From Sporopachydermia quercuum (lineage: Eukaryota > Ascomycota > Sporopachydermiomycetes > Sporopachydermiales > Sporopachydermiaceae), in assembly GCA_001599295.1 (NCBI GenBank), contig BCGN01000001.1:1364001-1428000 (forward strand): DNA of 64,000 bases, in the 5' to 3' direction. Shown here piece by piece: positions 32,790 through 43,435 of the stretch. The notes under the pieces were generated by a model, which was not told the DNA's origin, did not search any database, and saw nothing but the letters and a program-made list of their open reading frames with translations. The translations under genes and the position numbers were made by a program. The stretch's first letter is position 1. Each line of letters begins with the position of its first letter.

Positions 32790-34247
32790 TTAAAACAACT
32801 CTATAGCTCCAAAGTACTGTTCTACACCATAGGGCCCAGGATTCTTCCAAAGATCATTGTATGTCGTTAGAAGCACAATGTTAGAACCCACAGTTTCCAG
32901 GATTGATTTTATGCATACTTCCTGGTTATCAGAGCTTGGCACTTGGTCACCATTGGTAGCACCTTGAGAAGGATACCCGGTTTCGACAACCATTACATCC
33001 TTGTTATTACAAACGTTTTTGGCAATTTCGATTTGACCAGCAACAAATTGACCACCTTGATCTGCGCTTGAAGAAGAATCAAAGTATGGATGAGCATTTA
33101 TTCCGACGAAATCAAGAGCATCATCAGTACATAAGCTTGGGTTGTCCTGATAGATATTTGGTGGTTCGGCAGTTGAGACTGGACCAGTATAGCCAGCTTG
33201 CCTCAAAGTTGCTTTAGTCGATATGATTTTATTCAAAAGAGCATCGGCTGAAACCATTCCACCATAAACTGCTTCATTTCCAATAAGGATTTGTGGGTAT
33301 AAATCCCACTTTTTGCTTGAAGTAGTTTGTACATAATTAATAAGGTCATTGACACTTTCATCTATTGAGTCAACACCGGAAGTTCCAATCCAGAATCCTT
33401 GCATGACTAATAATCCTAACTCTTCAGATATTGGTTGCACAGTTGAAAGCGAGTTACAATCAGTTGCATACATTCTGATCTTAATTATTCCTTTATTTTT
33501 GATCAATGACAAGTCGCTATAAACTGTATCGTAATCTTTGCAAGTGGAGTCATCATTATAAGGAGAGTAGACAATGTAATCAGGCTTAACTGATAGTGTA
33601 CCCTCTGTTGTGCTGTCTTCACTATTAGTTCCATCTCCAGAACTACTGTTGTCACCCGATGCTTTTTTGGTTGATGATTCAGTTTCTGTCGGGGTATCCC
33701 CAATTGTGATAGTGGATTCTATAACTGTGGTGGACTGCTCTTGCGACACAACAATATTGGTGGAAACAATTGTTTCTACAACAGTGGTTGGAGATGAACT
33801 CTCAGGGTAGGAATAAGAGGTGAAAGTGATAGTTCTGGGTCCAAATGTAGTACTGGGATTAGTGTAAGTAGTAGTTTCAGTCAAAGTGTAAGTAGTAGTT
33901 TGTTCTTCAGATGCTGGTGTTGGCGTTGGTGTTGGATCAATAGTAACTCCAACCTCAACTTCTGGTGTTGATGTTGGTTCAGCTGTTGTACTCGGGTTAG
34001 GGTCACCAATAGTTTGAATGATTGTAACTATTGGAGCCTCAGGAGTGTACAATTCCCAAAATGTATGAGTTTTCACTGTATTAGGATCAGTGTACCAAAC
34101 AGTAACTGTGTCCCTTGGTTGCACATCAACTACATTATACTCTCTCGCTTTCTTGATAGGAGCTGCGTGTGCTAGTTGACAAAAGATAAACAAAGCAACT
34201 AGTGCTGCAAACAAAAGTTGACTTTTATTGGCTGAAGACTTCATCAT
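32790..34247 (-). CDS. GH17 cell-wall beta-1,3-glucanase/transglycosidase (Scw family)
   Basis: Secreted wall protein of 485 aa, starting at the first of two adjacent ATGs (34247); a slightly longer frame would need a TTG. Signal peptide about 1-28 (LLFAALVALFIFCQLAHA), then a basic APIKKAR stretch that may be a processing site. Residues about 60-215 are Ser/Thr/Pro-rich and probably O-mannosylated. The GH17 domain (about 225-485) starts DYIVYSPYNDDSTCKDYD and contains the acid/base Glu in LIGNEAVYGG and the nucleophile Glu in VVETGYPSQG. Closest in organisation to Scw4/Scw10/Scw11 and Candida Mp65; I cannot say which. No GPI signal at the C-terminus. Confidence 0.9.
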   Translation of the reverse strand: MMKSSANKSQLLFAALVALFIFCQLAHAAPIKKAREYNVVDVQPRDTVTVWYTDPNTVKTHTFWELYTPEAPIVTIIQTIGDPNPSTTAEPTSTPEVEVGVTIDPTPTPTPASEEQTTTYTLTETTTYTNPSTTFGPRTITFTSYSYPESSSPTTVVETIVSTNIVVSQEQSTTVIESTITIGDTPTETESSTKKASGDNSSSGDGTNSEDSTTEGTLSVKPDYIVYSPYNDDSTCKDYDTVYSDLSLIKNKGIIKIRMYATDCNSLSTVQPISEELGLLVMQGFWIGTSGVDSIDESVNDLINYVQTTSSKKWDLYPQILIGNEAVYGGMVSADALLNKIISTKATLRQAGYTGPVSTAEPPNIYQDNPSLCTDDALDFVGINAHPYFDSSSSADQGGQFVAGQIEIAKNVCNNKDVMVVETGYPSQGATNGDQVPSSDNQEVCIKSILETVGSNIVLLTTYNDLWKNPGPYGVEQYFGAIELF

Positions 34248-36118
34248 GGTTCCCTTCAATTACTGATTTTGATTCTATCTTCAATGTAGAAAGATAATGA
34301 TATGTGGTATATTGTATTGTGTTTAAGAAAGATCGAATATAGTTGGTTTGATCCGAAGGGTAGTTGTAGGATCTCTTCAAGTTTTAATAACTTGCATCCA
34401 GAATTCAGTTCAGTGTTATTTGATTATTTGAGGAAGTGAAGAGAAAGTTATTAGTTGTAAGAAATTTATAAACAAGTGAGTGAAATCTGCGTGAAACAGG
34501 GGTAATTGTTTATAATAATTCAGTACTGGTACTTCGCTGTTGATAATTCAATCTAAATGAATGACTAGTAGTTGGTTTATTAATGATTGTTAATTTAAGA
34601 AAAGGAAGAAAAAGAAAAAAGAAAGAAACTTCAAACAAGTTTCCAACTTGCGAGAATATTAAAAGAATCCCATGATGAACAACGGGAATTGTGGTTTTAT
34701 ATAAATTGCTATCAATCATCATGGTAACAATACAATCTCTCCAATATCTGGTATTTACCAGGATCAAATCTCTGTTGGCTGGCTCTTAGTTACATTGCCG
34801 TAGTTTATATTTCCTCAATTATATTTGATCATCAATCTGTTAAGTAATCGCTGTATGTCGTGAATACAGGAGGATGGTTATTGATTGAAATCAGTAATAT
34901 CATCAACATGCAACCTCTAATCGTTTCAAGGATGTACCTGTTTGGTAACTGTCGGAAGTTGGTTTCAACCAGCCGCTAAATTCTACTTTCTATTTCGGGG
35001 GCATGAATCTTTTGTTTTGGTTAATCGTTACCTTCCTAATTGGGTTCTAGAGAACAAAAAATGCATGATATATGCGCTTGGAGTTAATTTATTAGGTTAT
35101 ATATGTACTCATATGTTAGTGAAGGTTCTATGCATATGTGAGAACCTTATTTGTCTGATGTCAACTGTCAAAATCTTAAAAGATGAAATAATGCTGGTCG
35201 AAAACAATAAGCGGCTCAAATAATGGTTTCTCAATACATCAACTAAAATTGGAGAAAGTATGAGAACTTGTCATTATTACTGTCGTGTGAAAGCAGTAAT
35301 AAACGAATAGCAAGGCATGTTGGAAAGACAAAAAGTAATTATGATACTTTTCATATCCCGTGCCAACGACATGTCAAATAGTCAACCTAGATCCAACCTA
35401 AATCATTAATGAAATCAGAATTCATATTTTCAATATCACCCACAGATATTTTTAGATGTATGATTCGAAGGATTGAAAATCTGGAGCTGGCTACTGATAA
35501 TACCCTAGGAAAGTATATTGGGTGCTAATCGTATGTTGATACAAATGATGGATATGGCCATAGTTCGTTTGGTACGTAATAGTGGGTTAGAGTACTTACT
35601 CATAACTTACTTACTAGTTATTTAGTACTTACTTGCTTGAGGATCTATCTGATGTGCGTCTTACATAGATAGTTAAACTATAACCCAAGAGAACCTGCGA
35701 GTTCGATTTTATGTGATACCATCAGTCTGTCTGATGCAGGCTTTAATAGCAAGAACTCAGGTCTCAAGCTGTAAAACTAGGAACGAAAGCAGAGAAAGTG
35801 ATAATATTATTACTAGAATAAATCTAATAAATCTAAGAGTTTGAGGAAGTAGTTTTTCACGATTCTTCACAAATCTTAAGACAAGTAAATGTTGGATAAG
35901 TTCATAGCATAATAAATAAAGAAAATGTTCGTACAATTGTAAGTGGGAACTAGTACAACTTCACACTCAAATAGACCCTACAATTAAAAATGGACCTATG
36001 TTTGCATCTTAGGTGCTGAACGTCATAGTTCCTGTGATTCTCCAGAGCGCTCTGAAATGCCTTTGTAATGTTACATTAATAAGGATGTTATATTGAATGA
36101 TTTAAATATTCATTTTAT
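34248..36118. other. Gene-free region between GH17 and RPL37 genes
   Basis: 1.87 kb: promoter of the GH17 gene (34248 onward) and 3' flank of RPL37. Two frames of 85 and 93 codons (34510-34767 minus, 34942-35223 plus) begin with TTG and lack protein-like features. Four copies of ACTTAC cluster at 35594-35632. No RNA gene was recognised. Confidence 0.4.
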
Positions 36119-36868
36119 TTAAGCAGCAACCTTAGGAGTGGCAGCACCAGTTTGGAAACCATTCTTGAATTTTCTAGAGATTAACTTCAAAGATCTGAGA
36201 CGGCCAGTGCCAGTAGTCTTTCTTCTCTTACCCTTAACACTCCAGTTGAACTTTCTGATCTTAGCAGCAGGATATCCGCAGGAAGCACATGTGGACTTTT
36301 GAATGTGGAATGATCGCTTACCACATCTTCTGCACAAAGTGTGGGATTTGTTTTGCTTCTTACCAAATGAAGTGGTACCCTCTGTAAAGTTTGTTAGTAT
36401 GAACATTTATTAGTCATGACATGTAGTTTATCATAGTTATCCCAATAGAAAGTGAATGATTAAGCTGTATTAGTGTCGGAACGCTGAATACACAATGGAA
36501 AACAAGAGATCTTCTCGATGATTTCATAGTTTCTTGACAAATTCATAAAAATAGTGTTGGAGTATTAAACAATGGCAATATATAGTCATTTGATCTTTCC
36601 TGTTGGTTTCTGTTGTGCTGATGCTATCTATTTTCGTACTCATTGCCGAAGCCTGCTAGCTGATTTAACATTGTTGAAATACATTCTCCATAATCTGCTG
36701 CCAAATTTCTACCATCGCTTATACACTCTACAACCCCTTTCATATCATATTCTGTTCGCTTGTTTTCCTTTGTTTACGACGGCGAGCCAACTTTCATCCA
36801 CAATACTATCCTATTGTTTCATTCACATTCTATTGATCATCCTCCACTCAATTTAACTTACTAGTCAT
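36119..36868 (-). CDS. RPL37: 60S ribosomal protein L37 (eL37)
   Basis: Zinc-finger ribosomal protein, 89 aa. Exon 1 is only 7 nt (36862-36868, ATGACTA); the intron 36382-36861 (480 nt) has GTAAGT, TACTAAC and CAG; exon 2 is 36119-36381. The junction gives [17 protein letters not shown]. Four cysteines C..C..C..C (LCRRCG and CASCGYPAA) form the zinc site. A first intron just after the start is typical of yeast ribosomal protein genes. A 94-codon open frame antisense to the intron (36572-36856) looks like chance. Confidence 0.96.
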
Positions 36869-37883
36869 CTTGAATTATAATACGTTGATTATTTTTTGAT
36901 ACTGATGCAACAACTAATCTGCTTTCAGATGTTTTCAAGATATTAATTGCAATAAAGCAGTAATAATCTCTTTGTTCTGTTGATACTACCATTCAACGTT
37001 GTATAGTATGAATGAGTAGAACCAGGCTCCACCACCTGGTCTGTCTACCTACAAAGTGGAATAACGAACAGAGTGCGTGGGTGGCTACACTCAACCAGTA
37101 CCTGCCAAATGAAAATTAGTTTTCCCTTAGCATCTTAGGCAGTCTGAATTTTACATGCATATCAGAATTAAAAGGGTTACTTCCATCCCAAAGCCCTTTA
37201 TCACGTGTTGTATATTAGGTTTTGAATAACGTGTGAATACCATCAGGTCTCGTCTTGATCTTGAACCTACCAATCTTTAAGCCTTTTTTGGTCTATTTTC
37301 ATGATCAAGAAGTAAACATAATACTGAAAATAATCATTCTAATAAGCCAGTCCTTCTCGTGATTAATTCTGTTTTTTCTCTTCAAAATTATATCTTATTC
37401 TTTGTCTTGTGAGGTGTCTAGATTGGATTTGAACCTCCTCTACATGGTTTGAGTTCCTAGACAATCAAACATGATAAACCTACACTCTATGTATTGGTAG
37501 TTCCGAAAATTGGTATCATTAATTAAATATATGTATAATGAATATTTTATATTATTCTAAGTCTCAAACTTTGAAGAAGGCGTGTTGAACACTATTAAGT
37601 GAAAGGAAATCAGTCCTTAAATGGTGAAAAAGATATGTGAATTATAAGAATACTAGTACACAAGAACCACCAGGGCTGTGGTAGAATATTGTTGAAGATA
37701 TCTGAAAATTAATCTCTGAAGAATTGCGGGGGATTGAATGCAATAACATTCATTTTCTATTAACAACTGTCAAATCGTACGATCAAGTGAACGTCAGACA
37801 AACATGTTGCTGAATTATACTGTAGTTTATTAGTTGGTATTGACATCAATTGACGATGTTATTGTATTTCTCGCTGCTTTCTC
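36869..37883. promoter_or_regulatory. Upstream region of RPL37 and 3' flank of CDS1
   Basis: 1.0 kb. Contains TCACGTG at 37201-37207, and a small hairpin-forming stretch with ACCAGG/CCTGGT arms around 37021-37042. A GATTTGAACC string near 37427 resembles a reversed tRNA T-loop but has no matching stems. Confidence 0.45.
37201..37207. promoter_or_regulatory. TCACGTG about 330 bp upstream of RPL37
   Basis: E-box core. In Candida albicans and other non-Saccharomyces yeasts Cbf1 takes part in ribosomal-protein gene control; the position is compatible with that. Confidence 0.35.
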
Positions 37884-39203
37884 TTAAGCTTTGGTCAAAC
37901 ACTCGTAAACCTGCTCACTGATTAGACCACTGTTGTAGAGATATTTGTGTAAAGATGCAACCAATTGTAATTGTTCGTCATGGCTGAGATTTAAAATAGC
38001 AAGTTGTAGTACAGATCCGACAGTTACTTGATGAGTAGCAATGAAAGTTTGATAGTATAGATAGACAAATGAACCCATAAGATATTGGCAATCCATTCTA
38101 TCGGTAATTCCCCCATGTCCAGGGATAGTGTCACCAAAATCTTTGATATTGAATGCCCTTTTCAGACCAGAAGCAAAAAATCCTCCAAATGGAGCAATCA
38201 GCGAGGCAAACGATCCAATAATGCAGGCATGGATGTGAATTGGTCTAAGTAGAAATTGTTCTTGCCCCACATATTGCACCAAAAATGAAGGGACGTTATA
38301 AAGAGCTGGAACAAATACTGGATTGGGATCACATTCTAATCCACTTAGGATATTTGATCCAAGATCAGTAACCGGACATGTAATGAATGATGATCTAATC
38401 AAGAAGTGTGAGAAGACCATAGCAGCAAACATTGTACAAATCCAAGCACCAATAAAGCCTTCTCTTGTCTTTTTGGGTGAGATGGCAATCAGCTGAGTTC
38501 TTCCAAAGGTGATACCACATAAATAAGCGAAAATGTCGTTGACAATAACTAGAGCTGCCGGTAAAATGAACCAAAACATCCCTGTGAGAATGTTATTGAT
38601 GATCAAATGTGCTTGGAATACAACAAGTAATAGACACATGTGGGTAATGCAGAATTGAGTAAATTGAAACTTGTAGTAACCTTTCTCCAAAGAGAAGACA
38701 AAAAAGATGAAACCAAAAACATAGAGACAATAGGAAATGAATCTATGATGGGTAGCAAATGGGATCAAATAATTGTCGATCAAAATAATATGTTTGAAAT
38801 AGTAAATGAAGCTCTCACCATCAAGATAAAACACTGTTGTGGCCAAGAAATACCAATTCAGAATTGAGGAATATGGAAGATTATAGTATTGAGAAGGCAT
38901 AACTGCCAAATTGATGACTTCCTTGAAGGTCATGATTTGTAGCACTAAAACTAATCCGATTGTCCAAAGATGACCAGCTGCCAGTATAAGTAAAAATCCG
39001 CCAATCATAACAAGAGTCCATAATGTTCTGACAATGAAATTTTGCTTCTTGCGTTCTTTCTCATTGATCACAACAGGTGGTTCATTAGTCTTTAATTTCG
39101 TATCATCACCTTTCTTCAATTCTACTTTCTTCAGATCCTTAATTTTCACCTCATTTAAAGGTTCGGTCTTTCCTGAGTTCTTGGTCTTTCTCTTTGCAGA
39201 CAT
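37884..39203 (-). CDS. CDS1: Phosphatidate cytidylyltransferase (CDP-DAG synthase)
   Basis: Makes CDP-diacylglycerol from CTP and phosphatidic acid in the ER, the branch point for phosphatidylinositol and phosphatidylserine. 439 aa against 457 in S. cerevisiae. The Lys-rich cytosolic N-terminus (1-55) is followed by about eight membrane helices from IVRTLWTLVMIGGFLL on. Conserved motifs: VNDIFAYLCGITFGRTQLIAISPKKTREGF (about 235-265) and the C-terminal family signature FGDTIPGHGGITDRMDCQ (about 360-377) with its catalytic acidic residues. The tail is LHKYLYNSGLISEQVYECL. No intron. Confidence 0.97.
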   Translation of the reverse strand: MSAKRKTKNSGKTEPLNEVKIKDLKKVELKKGDDTKLKTNEPPVVINEKERKKQNFIVRTLWTLVMIGGFLLILAAGHLWTIGLVLVLQIMTFKEVINLAVMPSQYYNLPYSSILNWYFLATTVFYLDGESFIYYFKHIILIDNYLIPFATHHRFISYCLYVFGFIFFVFSLEKGYYKFQFTQFCITHMCLLLVVFQAHLIINNILTGMFWFILPAALVIVNDIFAYLCGITFGRTQLIAISPKKTREGFIGAWICTMFAAMVFSHFLIRSSFITCPVTDLGSNILSGLECDPNPVFVPALYNVPSFLVQYVGQEQFLLRPIHIHACIIGSFASLIAPFGGFFASGLKRAFNIKDFGDTIPGHGGITDRMDCQYLMGSFVYLYYQTFIATHQVTVGSVLQLAILNLSHDEQLQLVASLHKYLYNSGLISEQVYECLTKA

Positions 39204-41284
39204 TTTTCTTGATTCTCAAAATTGAAAGAGCGTTCTAAAGTTTTTCTGTTGACAGATGTATCTCCTTTGCCTTTAGCATTCAGTAAGGAACCTAACCAGT
39301 TATTATGCAAATCACAACCAAAAGGACAATTGCTGACACTAGAAGAAAGTTGCTCTTAGTTCAAAACCACTTTCTATCAACAAACACCAATGACACTTAA
39401 TCTTCCAGTTCAGAAATTAATAAATTCGGTCTTGATATCATCAAATACTTATTAATGTTCTATTATTCTTCTTACATAGAATGAACAACACTGATCAATT
39501 TTTCAGAATGGCGGGCACGAAGTTTGAAAATATTATTGAGACAATCAAGACATATAGCAAGACAAAGATAATGAAAGCATAAACAAAAGGTTCTATGTCT
39601 TACTTTGACTACTCTGCATAATGAAAGTGAAAGAATTAAACTCGTAAACTCGTATTTTCACATTGTTTTACTGCAGTAATTAGTTGACCGGTTCCTAAAT
39701 TTTTGGGATTAGTATTTTTGTTTCTAATTCTTTTTTTTTGTGCTCCATTCTCCGATCCATTTAGAATTTGTAGAGCGTATAGTAAGTAGTACCACTCAGG
39801 TATACTGTCATGTTTTTAACAACTAGGAATGTCCTAAGATTATCACTATCATTGTCATGACTCAATACACGCTTACTTGTTATGTTGAAAAAACCTCTGT
39901 AAGGAAAGGGAGATTTCAAGGAAATTTAGAATTAGAAACAATGAGTGAGAGTAAATAATAAAAATAATAGCAGCTGGTTTAGTCGATTACAAAATAGTAG
40001 TATTTAAGTATCTTTGCAATAGCATGTTACGAATATCATCGGAATAGAAATGATTTCCTGTTGGTATTTCCAACTCAAAACTGCAGAGCCTCCGGACATT
40101 GCCATTACATATGCTTTTAAAATTTAATGATTTCAGTTCACTTTGGAACGATAGATATTTATATGAAATTTCTGATTGATAGTAACGAAAAGCTGATCTT
40201 TTCCAAACTCGACATCCAATTGAAATATACTACAAATTCTGGAATTAAGAAATTTTATTAAATTCCCAATATGTGCCAGTTTGGAGCTGAAATTCTTGAC
40301 TAGAAAGAACAAGTGAACTATATGCTAATTCCTACTATTCACCTACAGATCCACATCTTCAGGTACCCTCTCTGAACTTTACGTACTAAACTCATTCAAC
40401 TTATGCTGATTCTTACTGGCTTCTCTTTCTAATATCATGCTCCTTCTTAACTTCTCACCCGATGATCTCTTCTTATAATCGTAATCCATTTTAGAACAAC
40501 GAATTCCTTCCACTCAAACCTCAGTACACTTGTACATTCACATTCACATTCCGTCATTCCATCCTGTGTGTAGTGTAGAAGTTTCCCTATTATTCAACTC
40601 ACTTGCATGTGAAAATACTTATAAAGTTTCTCTATTGTGAATAACGTAATCATTATTTTATCAAACAGCGCATCCCATGTGCCAATTCGGGCCCGAGCTA
40701 GGAGTTAAAGCCAATTTACCAGTGGCCAACTCAGAAATTAATGAACTACTAAGATAGAATAGTTAACGAGTGGTGTATTTGATAGTATTAAATAGTGCCT
40801 CTACGTTTGCCAGCTGTGCTCATATTGACACTAAATAAACGAGGAAAAAATTGTTTTCCAGCAGACTGATTTCCTGATCAGGATATTTTCGATGAAATAA
40901 ACTTCAGCAAAAGGGTGTGATAGAAAACGTTATCCGAGATGATCTATTTTCTATTTGGGTAATGCGATTCCCAATACTTTCGAGGCTATTCAATTAATCA
41001 CTAACCATTGCTTTTTCTTTGCCTCTTGAAGAGTGGAGAGAAGAAAGGAAGATACAAAAGGGTGGACGTTGTTGATCAACAAATAATTGCTTTGTTTGAA
41101 ACAATTATTTGACTTGGATGTGTGCTACAACAGATAGTTCTTCATATAGCAATTGCGCATTAAGACGAGAAAGAAATCTGAACATGCTATAAATGATAAT
41201 TCGTATCAGAAGAATAGTGCAATAATAGTTACCTGTCATCTTGTACATTCGTGCCAATACCAATCTAGTATAGCGTACTTCAAA
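39204..41284. promoter_or_regulatory. Divergent intergenic region CDS1 / UsgS-like gene
   Basis: 2.1 kb without a convincing gene. Contains GGCCCGAG at 40689-40696. No clear inositol-responsive element was found upstream of CDS1. Confidence 0.4.
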
Positions 41285-42688
41285 ATGGCTTCACCTATTT
41301 TCTTATCTAGACCGCCGCCAGAGTTCTCACTTCTGGCTATTGCTAGAGGGATTCAGTTGGGGCTCTTAGGAGCTTACAGGTCCTTGCAAAATCCTGACCT
41401 GTTTACTCATAAGTACTATAAACAAGCAATTGTGGCAATTATGATCGCCTTAATTATTAAATTTATTGTTTGGATTCCATTTGCCTCAGTAAAGTTGCTT
41501 TTAGAAGTATTAAAACTTGTAACATCATTCACGACTAATGATGAGACAAGAGAAGAAATCATAATAGATACACTTAATCTATCCATAAACTGGATAGAGT
41601 TTCTCCAAGACAATATATTCAATACTGTACCATTTCTAGTTCGATCCGTTAGATTTATTCGGCCCGAGTTAGACGAAATGTTTTTGAAAAGTTTAGCATT
41701 TGCTGATGATGTGTATAAAAGCAAGCATCCGCATAGTGAGGCTTGCTACTATACTAATTTGATGGATTATGGTGCTTACTCCAATGCATATAAACGTTCA
41801 TTGAAGCATGGGTCAAAATGGATATCATTCCTGCGCCTTGATACCTTTTTGAAGCATTATGAGAAACAAGCCACTGTAAGGTTTGAAGTTGATGCTTTTC
41901 TATTGTTTCTATCCAACTACTTCTCAAGAGTTGCTGTTTCACTACTCATATTATTAACTTCAAAGACACCTATTCTTGGTAGTTTAATAGCATTTACTGT
42001 ATCTTTCAACACTTTCAACAAATACGTAGGGGCCCCTACGGCGATAGCTATTTTTTCTGTAGGTATCGCTGTGAATAGGGTGTACCTTATCAAGTTTTTA
42101 TCTGCTTTTTATGGTGCTAGAAGTTTGGTGCAAGAACTACTGATACCTTACTTCAGCCGATTGCCTTTCTCTAAGCTTGATAGAGAACAATGGTGGAAAT
42201 CCAGAGAAGGAATTCTCTTTGGTTTTGGTGTTCTTTATTATTTCTTGATCCAAACCCCTTACTTGAGTTTGCTATTTTATGGATTTGCTGAAGCATCTGC
42301 TGCTTATCTTGTATCAAAAATAACAGACCCAGTACCACAGGTAAAAATAAGAAGTAAAGATCCTCGTTTGCCTTCTTCAATGATCATTCCAACTCACTGG
42401 ATAGAATCACAGAAGGCCTGGACCAAAGGTAAACGTATGATTGAAGATAATGACTGGGTTGTGAATGACGTAGGGTACGCTCCTATCCCGGGATCATTCA
42501 TACTATACCAATCTGAAATCTCCAACTCAAGCTCCTCAAGCTTGAATAGTTTAGGTGATAGCTATAGAACCCCTAATGAAAGCAGATCCGGAACTCCTTT
42601 GAACGTCTCTGGATCTACTCCCACTCCTCGATCTTCATTTTCATACTATGATGCCAAATTCTCTCCACAGATACCTAATGCATTATGA
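41285..42688 (+). CDS. UsgS-like multi-pass membrane protein
   Basis: 467 aa from the ATG at 41285 (MASPIFLSRPPPEFS); the open frame extends further upstream but only with a non-ATG start. Segments such as ARGIQLGLLGAYRSLQNPDLF, FNTFNKYVGAPTAIAIFSVG and REGILFGFGVLYYFLIQTPYLSLLFYGFAEASAAYLV.KITDP match the fungal transmembrane protein family named UsgS, as I recall it. About five hydrophobic regions, with a Ser-rich cytosolic tail. Function is unknown. GGCCCGAG at 41658-41665 falls inside the coding sequence (Arg-Pro-Glu). Confidence 0.75.
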   Translation: MASPIFLSRPPPEFSLLAIARGIQLGLLGAYRSLQNPDLFTHKYYKQAIVAIMIALIIKFIVWIPFASVKLLLEVLKLVTSFTTNDETREEIIIDTLNLSINWIEFLQDNIFNTVPFLVRSVRFIRPELDEMFLKSLAFADDVYKSKHPHSEACYYTNLMDYGAYSNAYKRSLKHGSKWISFLRLDTFLKHYEKQATVRFEVDAFLLFLSNYFSRVAVSLLILLTSKTPILGSLIAFTVSFNTFNKYVGAPTAIAIFSVGIAVNRVYLIKFLSAFYGARSLVQELLIPYFSRLPFSKLDREQWWKSREGILFGFGVLYYFLIQTPYLSLLFYGFAEASAAYLVSKITDPVPQVKIRSKDPRLPSSMIIPTHWIESQKAWTKGKRMIEDNDWVVNDVGYAPIPGSFILYQSEISNSSSSSLNSLGDSYRTPNESRSGTPLNVSGSTPTPRSSFSYYDAKFSPQIPNAL

Positions 42689-43435
42689 GTATTGGCTGCA
42701 TGACCCGCATTATTTTAACCAGCAAAAAGGTTCAACTACATACAATTATAAATCCAATTACAATCAATAATAATCAGAGAACTCCTATCTTGCATTAACT
42801 CAATACGCGTGAAACAAACAAATGTTGAAAAGCATCGCGTTATTGGCCTACAAGTACATTGATGATAGTAGGAATGAATAAATCAACAATAATGCCACTT
42901 ACACCCTGAACAATCAACATAGATTATAAATTAGAATTATATGAAACGCAATGATTTTATATGACATGATGCATAGTCTTTTTGTGTAATGATCTACCTA
43001 GCATATCTTCATATACTTTGTGGATTTGTACAGACTTTATATTGAATCCTTATTTATTATTATTCATCTTTGTACAAGTAACACGACCAACTTGATTGTT
43101 TTTTATTTGTTCACAAGTCATCCCTGCTTTGTCTAACTGCTGGTGGCTCTTGACTTATTTATCCCTCTGTTACTTCCGAATGGAAGAAGTACTTTGTTAT
43201 TTACGAATTGTCTACACCTGGCTCAAAATCAAGGTTATTAAAATCTCATAGAAAGGCAACTGAACTGCTGTTAAATATACTATAGCGTTTTGCACAAATA
43301 ATTAAGGAAAATCAAACAGTGTAGAGCTCTTGGATGATATATATAATGCTAAGGTCTGTTGCTAAGAAGATCGCCAGAATAATGCATGAGATGATCCATC
43401 AAAGATCGACATTTTGCTTTCTATTGTTCCTATAA
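42689..43435. other. Tandem intergenic region
   Basis: 747 bp between two plus-strand genes; carries ACGCGT at 42805-42810 but no other recognisable element. Confidence 0.4.

Noticed and set aside
36572-36856. 94-codon frame antisense to the RPL37 intron
   Set aside because: Lies wholly within intron on the other strand, composition of translated pyrimidine-rich DNA, no family.
37405-37450. Reversed tRNA T-loop (GGTTCAAATCC on minus strand)
   Set aside because: The five-base T-stem fails at the third pair and no acceptor or D-arm is found.
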